Source: Protonemura montana (Eukaryota; Arthropoda; Insecta; Plecoptera; Nemouridae). From it: a DNA stretch of 64,000 bases. The notes below the pieces were generated by a model that saw only the letters and a program-made list of their open reading frames with translations, was not told the origin of the DNA and made no database searches. A program made the position numbers and the translations under genes. Below are positions 27,401 through 41,867 of the stretch, piece after piece; position 1 is the stretch's first letter; each line of letters starts with the position of its first letter. The stretch is from NCBI GenBank assembly GCA_947568835.1, contig OX387602.1, forward strand, positions 14,373,021-14,437,020. Reading direction: 5' to 3'.

Positions 27401-30400
27401 GAGGCAATAATTGGACATGCCACTATTTGGATAAGTCAGAACGTGTGCACAGTCGAGCCGCGGTACGGTTGAACTATATTGAGGTTGATGTTTATTGTTT
27501 CATTGGGAAAATATGGCTGCTATAAATGGTTAAATAGAAAACTAGTAATGAGAATTCGTTGGCGCCGAAACCATCGTAGCTAAACTAGTGTTGCTTTCTT
27601 AGACGAGCACATTAGAAGAAATTCAGAGAAAAAATTCTAATGAGATAGTCGAGATCTTCAATTATTCGATCATTCAAATTCGAGATTAAAACGTGAGTTT
27701 TTGGAATTAATTGGTAAATATCATGTTCTGTGCTTTAAGAACACTACGAATATATTCCTTTGCAAAAAGTCTGCAATAATATTAAACATTTCTTTAAAAT
27801 GTTTCTTGCTTGATAAGAAATCGAGAGTTTTGAAGCTGAATAATTCCGTTGAACCGAATTTGAATAAATAATGGTCAAATTCACAACATTTTTATACTTG
27901 CTTGGGAAGAAAATAGAGCTGTCTAGAGGGTCACCAATTTAGGAAATCATTCACAAGAAACTTTACTAAGAGTCCAAACACAAGTCTCGAGCATGTATAA
28001 TTTTCTAATCTTTCACCGATAGGCTTGCTATGCCTATCGATATAAACTCATCGTTTCGTTTCTTTGCCACAATCGAAGGGCCGTTCATAACGCACACACA
28101 CGCACTGACAACGTATTGACGACGTATTGAAATGCTCACCGATCTTGGTGGCCCTCTGCCATGGGGATATCCGTGTCTATGAGGTGTTAATTAGCGAGCA
28201 CAGATCTCAACCATTGATGCACAGCCTGGACACGGAACACTTCACATTCTGATGAATTGCCAAGTAATGAGTCGCATTATTAATCAGTTACTACTTCATT
28301 AATTTTCTATAAAGACACCGACTAACGGTAGACTCCTCTTGATTGATGAACCAACCTTTAGCCAATTGGTACATTTCAAGAGAAAGAAAGCGCAATGTGT
28401 ATAAAATTCCAGTGTCAATCAAACGTTGTATTGCTCGATTCCGTTATCATCAAAATCTATTTGCCAATTTCATTATTTTACATGACAGGAAAAATACACA
28501 TCTTTATTCCGTACTCCGCTTGCAAACAGATTGTTTCTAAAAGTGATGAAGTTTTAAGCATGGTGTTGTTTGGATCAAATTTTGGGTATTTTTAATTTAA
28601 AGCCGACAAAAAATTTTTTTGGCCACAATAAACAGCTTATCCTTGCATCCTTCGGTAAGGGTTCCTTTCTCGAATAATATCCTCGGAAGAACCATCTTGA
28701 CTCTCCTCGGAAAGCGTAAGCGTCGGGTCGCTTCGCTAGGAGCAAGAGACGAGGATGTTAGGGCAACTTGTTGCAGCATCGACGGGGAAAAACATCATGC
28801 AGTGACATTGGAAAATCACAGTGAAACTCGTGGAAATCTCGGGAAATCCCAATCATTGTACTGACAGTGTGCAATTGACAGAAAACCTCTTACATTATGA
28901 TTGCGATAACCGAAAAAACTATAATGATATGCATCGTCCAACTAAATAGTACTGCCCTGGTGCCCTTTGGGTATAACCAACGACGTCAATGAGGTTTTAG
29001 ACAAAAAAAAAACATACAAGAAAATTGTTTATTTTTCGTGAAATTGTTGTTTGATGCTGGTGGTATTTAGGGAACGATATTATCATTGTCGGCTGGACAT
29101 AGCCATGCGTTTCTGTAAACTAATAGTGTAATTTAGACGTTCATGAGATTTATTTTGATTATATTTTTAGCTCCACCTCGTTATAATTAGCCGTAACATG
29201 CAGTAATTTATCAAAGTTGTACGCAGAGCAAGGATCACCTTCACGCAGATACAACCACGGTATACACAGGTACGTATCTCACAAAGTTTCGTTTACCTTA
29301 AATAATTACATAGACAATGGCGATACATTATCATAGACAACACTTTATTATTAATATGCGATTGTTTTGATTTAACCCAAACGTCCATTCGATAATTTTT
29401 CTTTTCATTTTTAAATATATGTTTAATTATGATTAACTTACCAGTAATAATTAAAGAACAAATATACAAATATGTATACCAAGTTAAAGATATCTAGATA
29501 TGACCCCATAATTACACCGTGGAATCTAAACTTACCCACAACTCATTAGGCGGTTGGCACATATCTCATCTATATGCAAAGGAATGTGCCCATGTCATTA
29601 CCCACAGATAGTGCCCTTTGACCCTTGGAAGGCAACAATATTACCCCTAATGACCCCCAAAATACCTACTGGAAAATTAGTTACAACTCAACTTAGCTCA
29701 CTAAGCATTGTGTATCAGTATATGGTATCGTTATTTCCTTTCAATGTTTTAAACTTTAGCGAAAATGCTAACTGCAAAATCTTTGAGATGGAATGAAATC
29801 TTCCCTAAGAGTTACATGGCGTTTTTAACCGAGCATGCACGTCGAATGAGAAAGGTAAGAAGATTGATATTCGTTTATCAAAACACAGTTATTCTGGACG
29901 TTTAGAATATTTCGATTTTTCGTTTATTATTTTTTTTTTATTCATGGCATATTCAGGTAGAATAGGTTAGTAGTTTCTGTGCTGCTAATGATATTTTAAA
30001 ATCCATTTTAAAACACCAGGTAACAGAATTCCGACATTTTCAATGCAAGTACAATGTACATTGATCGACTAGATATTTGTGAAACAAAACATTACTAGCC
30101 AAGAGTTGAGAAACAACCCAGACAGTACGGGACGTCGACATACCCGACGTTAGCGTTGCAATTGGAGGTAAACTTGTTTGAATCTTGTGCCCTAAGTATC
30201 AAAAATGCACTGCCTTGTCAACTGTAGTTCTGGTTTATTTTGTATCCCTTAAAGGAACGTAGATAGGTATAGTAAATCAAGGGAGATTTGGTCTCCACCA
30301 AATCGGGCATTATTAGGGCGTTGTTAGGACATTAAATAGGGTTAATTTTGAATTAGATGTTTTAATTTAGTGGTGTCTTAGTTGTTCTTTGGTTCATACT

Positions 30401-33400
30401 TTTAATGCCTGCACGGTGGGTGCTACAAATGGATTAGATTTAAATAGCCCCTATGTGGCTAGTAATTTTAACAAGACAGACTTATAATATTAGCTTCTTA
30501 GCTATGTTTTCTTAAAAAAAAATGTGCAAAGAAACGCCGAACCATTTTTTCTTGGAAAACGAACCGTTCACTCTGTTCTCGCTGTGAACTCAAAAATGTG
30601 AAAGTTTATATTGCTGACTCTTTGATGCGCTCTGCGACAGTTGTCCAGTTAGTTTTAACCACATACACCTCCTAGCCGAATCGACACGAACAATGCCTCA
30701 ACAATCGATCACTTCAGTCGTAAATCTTCATTTAGCTGCTGTTTTCCACAACATTGGGACAACTGTGACCAAAAATTGAAGTTTTCACAATGTGAATTGC
30801 CATAATAAACCCGGAACAGGGTGTATTAGCGCGAGATTTCAGAATACATTTTAGGTCAGTTACCTCGTGATATATTGTGTCCACTTCTCCGGACACAATG
30901 GTAGTGATGGGTCAACAACCCTGTTGGCAGGGAAAGCCAGTGAACCCTAATCCGCGCACAGAAACTTCCGGCAATACAAACACGACCATCGATGGCTGGG
31001 AGCACAAAGAAGATGAATAGACCGACCATAGGGCGCGAATCCAATTGTATTTATAGGTGTCCACAAGACAATGTATCTATAGGAAAGGTTTGGTCAGTTT
31101 CAAAACTTGTAAACTTTTTGGACTGATATTTTTATTACTTTTCGAAATCGTGGGAAGGAAATCCAAAATCAACTCGCAGCAGTAAATAAACAGGAGAAAT
31201 TCGTGGCCGACGATTTTGAGTTCAAGAACCTAGTACAATTGAGCAAAGAGGTCTCATTTTTCCACTTTCCGGTTAAGTATTCCGCTTTATTCTGTGTGAA
31301 TAATCTCTTGAGTTACAAAGGACTTCGCACAAACCCCTCGAGAAGGGGGGAACGGATTTAGTAAGATCATAATATTTTTTCTATTAGTTTACTGCCGTGC
31401 TCATTAGTTAGGGTAAGCACCACCATACCATAACGGTCTACTTGATTGCTGCTCTGTACTTGTTTATATTACGCTAAGATGACACATTCAGTTATCCTCC
31501 TAGAACATCCCAGAGCGTTTGATTACTATTTGTTAATCCAAGTGGGGAGACAATGAGTAAACGCAATTTGCTTTTATTCTACGCTAAGCATGCGGAAAGA
31601 AGTCGAGTGTATGCACCACATACAAAGAGATAACCTGCAGCAAGCAATTATTGTTATCAATACGATAATTGTACTCACCTACAAGGCTGCCTGGTACCGA
31701 GCGGTAGGTGCAATTCCACGACTACATTACTCCCTGCTGCTTGTTGACAATCACAATGCACTTGTTGATACCAGTTCAGCCACTCGATGTTATTAACAAC
31801 GACATTGTTCGAGATAGAGCTGCAAACAATACACGACCCTTATCACTGAAAAGCTGCACACGTTCTTGTACTCTCTTCAGCGAGCGAATACACTTTTTAG
31901 CAAGTATGCCACCGGTCAGTTTGGGGTGACATGCGGGCCAACTGTCATTTTAAAAAACACTACTAATTCTCTCCGGTGATTTAAGAAATGTTTCTTATTC
32001 TCTAACGCTGTGTCGTAGCAAGATGTTTTGTTTTCTGAGATATTATAAGCTTTTTTTACCATCTTGAACAATTTTGGGAACTATTTTGAAGATAAAATAA
32101 TTATTTTGAAATCTCGCCACTGAAATAACAACAAAAATTACATTCATAAGTTGGTAGCAATGCTGGGGAGCAATCCCTGGCCACACTGTGAAACAATCGA
32201 CGTTTGTTTGAATTTCGGTTGGCGTAACTCTGCAAAGTGCAACTGTCGTTAACAAAAGTACCAATTTCAAACTCGTTAGAATCCGTTTTTCTTCACCTGA
32301 GAAGGCTGTGAGTGTGTTGCTGAAATGACGGTTATAGCACGTGCTCTTGCCCTGATTCAAAATTTAGAATTGGTTTTAAACGGTGGGTAATATTGATTTG
32401 AATGTCGTAGACAATTTTGCGTTATTACCACGTTTCGTATTTAAAGTGCATCTAGCTAGCATGCACAGATGACCTTGAACGAACATTTGAAATAATATTA
32501 CATACCCAAACCTCATTGAGGATGACACTACTATAATGTCGACCAAATTTTCTACATATTGTAAATAGCACTACCTCATCAACTGTATAATTACTCACAT
32601 ACACAACAAAATATTAACCCCAAGGACCAGATTTTCAAAGTATAGTGCTTCTCACTTCCTCGCTGACTCGATTAAACCTGTCATTTACAAATGGGACATA
32701 AACTCTTGTTATTTTTACCATGTGTAACGTTGAGTATGGTTATGCGGAGAATTAAAATGTCCAGTGAGTAGGCGATGCCGTGATCCTTTTGATTTTCGGC
32801 TTCGTTGTCTTAATGCAAGATTGATTGTTTGATTTAATACCTCGTCACATGACGGTGCACGTGGATCAAATAAGCTCATAAGAAAATAGATGCTGATCAT
32901 CGTATTTTCCAGATGTAGTTGTCTTACCGGAGCACCTTCGGCTCCACCTGCAGCCGCTTCTGCCCATATTTAATTGCTATTGATTTAAGCCTCATATTAA
33001 AAGACTCCTTTCAAAGAGACCGTAAAGAAGTTGCTTATTAATTAAGCCAGCTAATGAAACCAGCATGAGAGTAAGTGTAACATGGTTTTGCTCCAACAAG
33101 CTCTGCAGCAAGTCGAAGCCACGCTGCGTCGATTTCTTTCGATACTAATCGAAAACCCATTCGGTAGTGGCTTCCTAATATCTTCGAGTTATCCAATAGA
33201 TTCGTTTAAAATGATTAAGCTGAATCACGGGCTGGCGGATGTGTACCTTGGGCAGCCAACACACACGTAGAGACCTGTAATTATCTTTCACGAGGGTGCT
33301 GTGGAATCAGAACTTAGAGGCCGCGCCTGCTTGCATCGTTTAAAACGTAATCGTAACTTAATACGAGGCTAAGATTCCCGCTGCTACAGAAGATGACCGT

Positions 33401-36400
33401 TTGGCGGCTGCGGCGACGACGTCGGCGCCGACGTTCCTGCTAAGGTTTGCTCTTCAGGTAGCCAACAAAGGGCAATCATTTTATTAAACAGTAATCTAGG
33501 GTTTGCTTAAGACATAATTGGCCTCGATTATTTTCATTTCTTTCAGTCGCCAGGCCGGGAGAAATAATTAAAAGAGTCTGCAGTGCCATGCCCAACATAT
33601 CAAACCAAAGCTTTTGTTTTTCTAACGTGGTCCTAAAATACAATTAAATAACATTGAAAATGAGTCTGGATCCAATTTAAAAGCGTTTAACTCAATAAAA
33701 ACCAGGTACTTTAGAAATAAGCTTGATAAGAGTAAGAATTGGTATGAATTTAAATCCTCGATCACTAATGTTTTAGATTTCTAAGGATTGTACTGACAAA
33801 TTAAAATGGAATGCAGGTACACATTTAAAATACCCACATCCTATTACTAAAACAAACAGCTAGCTGCAAGTCGTGTTCGACATTTAAGAGTCTATGAGTA
33901 ATTTCTGTGAAGCGCTCTCTCTGCAAGGAGGCACGTAATTTCACGGGAGTCGATGCCGACGCCACCGCTGAAGCATGAATCAAAAGCCCGGCAAAACCTC
34001 CTCAGTTTGTGGTCACCGATCTTACTCTTATAATTAACAGGAGACGTATGATTTCATTCATCTCCCACGAAAACGTAGGGTCGAGTCAGGGATATACTAT
34101 TCTGGTTATACACACCAAGATATACCTTTACCCTATACGCCTCTGTCGTAACTGCCGAATTCGTTTATTATAGAGTCGAGAATTACCTGTGGCCACTCAT
34201 AGTGTTGTTTTCAACATTGCGGATACAACAAATAACACGGGGTTCTCATGGAAAAAAATAGCATCCCTATGGCTTTAGAATCCTCGCACGAGGGTCTGCT
34301 CGTAAAAGAGACGGTATATATTGGTGTGTTTTATTTTGCTTGGACGAGTTTGGGGCTCAAGTGCCATCAAAATTGAAATAAGCATACAACGGCAACAAAA
34401 AATATACGCCACAGCGTTGAGTTCTTAAAAATTGGCGTCCAAATATGCGGTCTAAATCTATACACGCCGACAATTGAGGCAATATTGTTTAGAGCCACTT
34501 TACCACCGATCCTGTCCGAAGCTAGCAATTAACCGAAATTAACCGCCGACAAGTCCAGCAGAAATCTATCCTAGGTATCCATGAAGAGTCGACCGTAATC
34601 ATCGATCGCGCCAATGTGGTCTTGTATACCGAGGATTTACTAAAACCGCATTGCTTTTGCTTAACTTTGCTACTATAATTTTAGTTTTTAACCACCATTA
34701 AAAAGCGTGGAAATTGCACTGGGTTTAGGAAAAACTCAATCATAGTTGTGTAAAAAGCTCTCGCTAACTATATAGCTGTCATTGTGGCAAGATTAGTAGG
34801 GCAGCTATAAAATACAGGAAGCTCACCTGGGTTGGAGGAAGCGTTTCAAAGTGTACCGCAAGAATAGGTACTGAAAATGAAACAATTATTTCGGAAATAG
34901 TTATTAACTTAATTGCTTTCTTAGAGATATTGCGAAGGTCGGATGCGCGAATTACACGGAGGGTGTTATTATAAGTAAACCAGAAGATAATTATAGGATT
35001 TTGGTAAGTAGTACTGTACCTACATTTTTGGTTTTCTTTGAAACATTTGTATTTATGATGACACATTTATAGGTAGTCTATCAAACCGGAAAATAAATAA
35101 TGAACTTTCTTTGTCTTAGAAGATTGAACATGTGGTAAAATATATTTATAGCTATAACTCACAAGCATTCAATACTCAATAGACATTCTAAAAAATGTAT
35201 TTGTTATTTCTCTCAAATCTCAAGTCAGAAACCAAACGCATTGCACGAGCAGTCAGTGTGCATGGCTATTATTTTTGACAAAACAAACCCCACAATGCTT
35301 TATAGCCACGAAATCTACACATCACACTTCACAAAATTCAACCGGTACGTTTTTCATGAAAATGTATCTAGCGTCGCCCAAAACCTATTATAGAATACTT
35401 TGGTCGGTCGGTATAACAATAGGTGGAGATGATTGTTGCATTCAATATCTATGTGAGTGTAGTTATTAAAATGGGCGTATGGGGGCGAATCGTCGAACAT
35501 AGTCGATCACGACGACGAGTCGCTGGGACGCATGTTCCCGGTCTCTTCTCGGCCGGGCGTTGTCGCCAAAATTGACCTCGTCTTGACCTGCCGCAGAGAA
35601 ACCTCCTCACTCCTGCCAGCCAGCCACCTTGCCTGCATCAACTCTCGCGATGGTGATTCGAATGTTTCACGGATACACCATGTGACAATCGCTCGAATAC
35701 TTAACATTTTTACAAGATGGCCGATCGCAATCATGACGCCTCGATGGACAATGGGACGGTGTCATCTTGATCTGTGGTAATTGTTACCTTTGGCTCACGG
35801 TGACAATCGTAAGTATAGCCTGTGGACCTTTGACATGACATGGAAATCACGGATTACTGTGTCGAGAAAATTTGCTTATTATGTCGTGATCCTGAACGTT
35901 CAAGCCTTTCAGTTATAATTACTGATTCGTCTGTCTTATTAACGATGGCATTTAACATTTGAGGTGATTGCTTGTGGATGTGATCGGTGAAAATAAAACG
36001 ATGTAATCCTGGCGAGCAGAGGATGCTTGCATGCAGCTTTGAGACGCTCAGAGGATCGCGTTGACCAAGGTGAGTGCCGTTTCGGGCGATACATCAGGTG
36101 TCGCGATCCCTGGGATAGCACTCCTTGATGTCTACCCACATACAGCTCGACAATAAAGCCAAAAATCAAAGGTAGTGCGCGAAGTAGTCGCACCGAGCCT
36201 CTGTGCATTTTATTTGTAGGTAGCAAGATTCGAGCTAAATGGGCATGATCAACTTAAATAATAGAAATAAATAATAACACAATATATTTCTTTGGAAAAT
36301 CAGGAGTCACAAACACAAGTAATCTATTCAGACACAAATTATTCGTGAATTGTGTTCTTATAATATATGAACGAGTTAAATTGTCTAGCCACGTGATTTC

Positions 36401-39400
36401 TGACACAATTTCATCATTGTATAACATTTTATTCGGTCCAAATCTCTGAACTATTATGTCAAACAATGTATCGTGAATCATTTTCATGAGATTCATTAAC
36501 ATTGTGAAGCAGCCAGAATAAGCTGTCCAGCTCTAGACTTCTTATACGTAATGTTATAAAGGTAAAGTTATAGGTCGGCGCATATTGAATGCTGTTTTAC
36601 GAAGGTCTAAGGAGGTCTAAGGAGGTACAGACATCGTTATGCTTCAGTTTGCAGTCGTCGCCACGGGGCTCTGTGGGGCGCTACGAAGTAACAACGTCTA
36701 TACTTTCACTCGGTGGTCTTCCTATGGTCCAGTCACCATGGCACGGTCCAGACGGTTTGTCTTGTACCCGAAGAAATGTGGGTCGTGGGAAATCTTGGCC
36801 AAGATGACCCTTAAAGTTTGAATCGATTACTGGGAGTCGATGTGTGGCATATGGTGCCATGCATAGAGGTGGTTAACGGGCGTGTTTGGCGGCTGGCTAC
36901 CCACAAGAAACATTTACGAAACTGCTTGCGATTAGAAATGGTGCGAATATCTTTTGAAACCACTGGTATGTGTAGGTGTCTGATGATGGAGCCGGGAAGG
37001 TTGAGTATTATTCTATTCTGTCATCATCTCGTTCTTATATAGAGTTTGTGATGACGTGACATGGAGAAATAAAGTACGAAAGAAATATTGTACAGAGATT
37101 GAGAATAAGATGGTATAGAAGGATGGATTCTAATGGGGCGAACATTTTAATTTAGGATATCTCTATGATGACATGATTTTAAAGATAAGAGGTCAAAAAT
37201 ATAAGTACATTTTTAACTTCATCACTCCTAAATTCTTGATCGGTTCCCTTAAATTCTCACCCTGAGTGAAGACATCAATTTTCAGCTCAACTAGATTCGA
37301 CTCGTGGAAAGTCTCCTTTCACACCTTGGATTTCCTTGCTTTCTGAGGAAAATTTCCCAAACATCTGACCGGTTTTCAGTCGTCCACTTCGAGCCCGAGG
37401 CGTGGGTCAGTCGTTTCATGTGCCGTGACACAAGCGGCCAGCCTCTGCCCATGAATATGGACTCATAGGCCACATTAAGTGACCAACGATAGCTGGTGAC
37501 TACAACCGCTCCAGGTGGTTACGGTCATTTTATTGTTTGGTCAGTTATTCGTGCCTCTAACAATATTACTCATATAAAAATATAACATATCATTTATAGT
37601 GAAAGTTCATTCATAGATCCATGATATTGTTGGGCGGATGTTAATACGAGTGGGTGGATAGACGAAATTGGTAGGATATACTACGTCTTGAATGAGTTGA
37701 ACTTGAGGAAAGCGTGCCTTGCCCTTTCCCATACCCTTTTGGCATTGACTTTTCAGTTCTGCATCTACTTTCATCGTGGCTGAATTACTTTCATTTCATT
37801 GCTATCGAGAGTGCGATAGTTTTCTGCACTCATATGCACAGATACTTTTGTGTTATTTTCCCAATTTTAGAATATCTGGATATGATACTACTGAGCTACA
37901 GTGACAATGCTAATTAATTGTGGGGGAGAATATGATTTAAATGAAGCTATGAACATTTTGAGACAAATTTGACTTTTTGGTATGGTTTACTGAGCAAAAA
38001 ACAATGCACACCGACATATTTCTGAAGCAAATCTTGATGAAGAAATTTTCAAAAATCCTGTCAGCAAGAACATCAGCATACCTATTTCCGATTATCAATT
38101 TACTGTCTTAACATCCAAAATCATTCATTATATATATATTTAAATGCCCACCATGGTTATGCACACATCCCATTCTTGCGGTACATGCGACTATCTAGGA
38201 GGCATGAGCTGTCTCTCCGATCAATCTATGACTTGTCATGAATTCCTTCTGAGGCCAGCAGCGAACTAATGCGAGTGAGGCTGCACCACCACACTATTGT
38301 CAGTCAATCGATGAACTATGGGGGTCTCGGCCAGGAGGAGTTGGTACAAGCCAAAGGCCAACCTTTCAATAATTCTTCCCGCTAAATGTATTAACTCGAT
38401 TTTTATTTCTAAGAAATCAATTCTGTTCAGTTGATATGCTGTACCATTTGTAAATCTTAATGTTGTGAAATATGTCAAGTGATCTGACATTTATTGTTTA
38501 ACAATAAGTATAATGTTAAGTTACTTGTACAATGGCATCATTCTTTAAAATTATTAAGGATCAAGGATTATAGTTTGGGATTATATAATTATCGGAAATG
38601 ATTGTCCAGATGAAATTTTTTTTAAGGCGTACTGACCCTAAACTGAACTCCTGACTTACTCCTGACTTATTCCTAAGTCCTCACTAATATGAAACAGAAT
38701 TTTGGATTCTATGACGTTTGTCTCCTTGATTAAAAACATATATGTTGATAGCATTTTATTAAATTAACCTTTTGATAGTTTTTTTTTTTTTTATAATATT
38801 ATTTATTTTTGTTACTCATGCTCTTAGAAAATACATGGTTATTGATATCAAAATAAGCAAATAAAAGCATTAAAAATTAACAAATAAATACTATAATTTA
38901 AATAAGAGTCACACCAATGAGTTACATCGCTTTTTGAAAACGGAATATGGGAAGCAAGAAAATGTTTGCTTATGAATTTCCAAACTAGATAATTGCTTGA
39001 AAAGAAGATAAAAAAAACACTTAGTGAAGCATAAAGTAACAAAGAAACGGGTAAAACGTGACTTTCTTTATTCTGTTTCTTATGAAAGCTATTGAAAAGT
39101 AAGAAAACGCTTAAGAAAGGTATAAAGCAAAACGTAAGTGAAAATTCATGGCATCTAAAATAAATAAACTTCTCCTGAAGACGTATCCTCAAACGAACAT
39201 ACAGTAGCAAATAAACTATATTTTTATTTTATTTACAATAAAGGTAGTATAGTATTATCATAAAATTTAAATCGGTCATCTCTAACGGGCTGTTGGCAAA
39301 CAGATTAAAATCTAATAAACAGTATGCTAACCACACTTTTGCTCTTTAATATTGCTGGTGCTTGTAAAACATTTTTTAGACTAGAATTAATATTGTTTTT

Positions 39401-40889
39401 GTTGTATGCATTAAGGTAAGCTCTGAATCGATATCAATTTTATAGTGAATTTAAAATTCTCAATTACGTATATAAAAATTCTCGATCACATTTTCTTAGT
39501 CTAGTTTACACGACCAGAATTTTACGTTCTACATATGTACAAAATAAACAATATATAATCTCTTATTTTAAAGTAATTACTGTTAACTGCACGAAAAGAA
39601 TCAGCTACGGCTAGAGGCATTGCAGTTAATGAAAAGCGAGATTTCAAACGACACTTCTAAATAAAATGTACAGTAATTTTTTTTAATAGGCTGGCATTTT
39701 GCTGCAAAATCATATGCGTACACAAAACATGTCATAAATTATAAATCGCATCTGCTAAAGAATCAATGTTAATAAGAATGAACGATAGAACCTACTAGGC
39801 ATATACTGTAAAAGCAAATAGGAGTTATTGGAGAAATGTATATTGATACCGTCGGCCACTTGCTTTGTCACAATTATTGTTTATGAACTGGCTGCGGTGT
39901 ATATTGTCTGGGGTTGTCTTATGTATCACGAGGATATGCAGTGAAATGTATATAGGTGTTCCTTCGATGAAATAATGAACCCCTTGTTCATAGCTTGATC
40001 TGTCACACTTTCAGTTATTGTTGAGGAATCGTTATGAAACATACTAGAGACGATGAATACGGCGAACTTATCACACGAACGACGGACGATTGCTGATTTC
40101 TGGGGGGTTTTTTTTCACGGGTTTGGTCCAACTTCTTGAAGAACTTATAAATGTGGATGCAGCACGTTATGATTCACATGTTTGATGGCGAGAAATTCTT
40201 TTCAAAACAGAATGCAATAAGATTGTATTGTCTTTGAGTTCTAATATCTGTAGGTAAACGCGTTACTGTCGTCTCTGCAGGTGTTGTGAATTGGCCTGAA
40301 ACAATATTTCAATACAATTAGTCTTTTTTCTGCTGATTAGCGCAGAGGATGTGTAGCAGGAAATATTTACAATCACAGTTAATAAGAATTCCACCTTGTT
40401 ATGGATAAGTGATTAAAATTAGAAGAGCCAAGCACTGAAAATGATCACTAGCTTTCTTCATTTATGTTAGAGGACTCGTATCCAATAGAAAAGAGGACGA
40501 AAAGGTGAGAATATTTTTATAAATTACCATAGTAATGAGGAACCAATATATATTATTTGCGATATAACCCGTTGTATGTGCACATAAAACCAATTAAACT
40601 CTATTGAAATTTCATTGTTTCTCTATTTACTCTTAAATATGAGCATATCTGTTTCAAAGCAAGTGTTTTAATTCTTTATATGGGATGTTTTTTTTTGAGA
40701 ATGAAGTATCTGGACCAATAGTGAAGCTCGTGCATGTCTTATGTAAGCGAATGTAAAGAATTAGCAATTGAGAATCGGATGAATCGGATGAGAGAACGTG
40801 TTGTTGAATGTTTGGATTCAATGTTGGCTTACATCGGTTATTGTTTAGGGGTGTGAGCGTGTCGAAGGGCTGCTGTCGTCTCACGCGAA
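24471..40889. other. Non-coding DNA, second half of the gene desert
   Basis: No coding exon or transposon supported. A block at about 24560-24725 combines forkhead-like (TGTTTAC, ATAAACAA) and E-box (CACGTG next to CACCTG) words. GC-richer patches occur at about 33395-33440, 35470-35770 and 36640-36820. The 38.8-39.3 kb stretch is strongly AT-rich; its 120-codon frame is compositional. The part just below 40890 should contain the drm 3' UTR, whose end I cannot fix. Confidence 0.4.
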
Positions 40890-41867
40890 TCACCGCCACC
40901 CACATCTATGGGGGACAGAAGAATTCAATTCACCAAAGATCTAGATTAGCATGTACCAAAATTATTAATATTATTAGAATTATCAGAGAAAATACCCAAT
41001 TGTTGTCATTTGCTAACATAGCTGCATTCGAATTTATAATATAGGCACAGATATAGGTACCGCATTTTGTGAAAGAAAAATCTACAGAAGTGTACTTATT
41101 ATATACCTAAAATGAGATGTCAACTCAAAGTGATGGCTAACCATTTAAAATTGAACGGTGAATAACAGGCGTGGATTAGTTTAACCAAAGTTTAAATCTC
41201 TTGTCAGAATTTAGATAATCTGATTCAGTTATGAGTACTAAACCAAGGAATCTATCTCACAATGTTTGAATAAATACTTGTAGCGCTTCCAGTACTACAC
41301 CGCGAGTACAACATACTTCAATGGTTTAATTGTAGTAGAAAATTTAGATGAACTTCAATCTACCAATTTTTTCACTGGGGGTAGGTTATATATATTACTA
41401 CTGATATTTTAAATATGTTTAAATCACTTGTGACACGTTTTTCAATTGTCGTGAGATTTTTAAAAATTATTTTCGCAAATTTGAGTCGAACTAATCGTGA
41501 AGAAAAATAAGCACATGCAAAGTAACGACCAGTTCATATCTTGCAGGTTTATTTACAATAGTGATGTCCAAATTAGCAACAAATTTAGAAATAAAAATAA
41601 GAAAATTGCTCTTAATTAAAATAAGAAAATTGCTCTTGCCGCAACAACGTACCTGTGCTGTTTAAGGTTGTCCTGTCTTTTAAACGTCTTCCCGCACGTT
41701 TCGCACGTGAAGGTGACGTCGTCTTTGTGCGTGCGCTCGTGAATCATCAGATTGTACGGCTTGGTAAAGCGACGCTGACAGTACTTGCAGATAAACTCGC
41801 ATTTTGCGCGCATTTTTCGGCGAAACTCGCGACGGTCGTCCGTCTCAATCGGCATTATCGCGAACAT
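40890..41867 (-). CDS. drm: Drumstick-like small Odd-family zinc-finger protein
   Basis: Proposed exons on the minus strand are 41653..41867 and 40890..40905, for 76 residues. The N-terminus is MFAIMPIETDDRREFRRKM, close to fly drm. Finger 1 (residues 25-47) is FICKYCQRRF...LMIHERTH. Finger 2 (from residue 53) is CETCGKTFKRQDNLKQHR and is incomplete, as in drm. Exon 1 ends CAGCACAG|GTACGT, the family's conserved intron position and phase. The 16-nt second exon follows a pyrimidine-rich acceptor (TTCTGTCCCCCATAG) and reads R-C-G-W-R-stop. Fly drm (81 aa, from memory) also ends C-x-W-R. A start at 41867 is preferred over an upstream in-frame ATG because homology begins there. The protein probably acts in the nucleus, relieving Lines-mediated inhibition of Bowl in gut and leg patterning. 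The gene is very sure; the tiny last exon is moderately sure. Confidence 0.88.

Noticed and set aside
33419-33434. Perfect 16-bp palindrome ACGTCGGCGCCGACGT
   Set aside because: About one perfect 16-bp palindrome is expected by chance in 64 kb; no other structure around it.
38848-39210. 120-codon hydrophobic minus-strand frame resembling a membrane protein
   Set aside because: Composition follows an A-rich plus strand (Phe/Leu/Ile from TTT/TTA runs); no recognisable motif.
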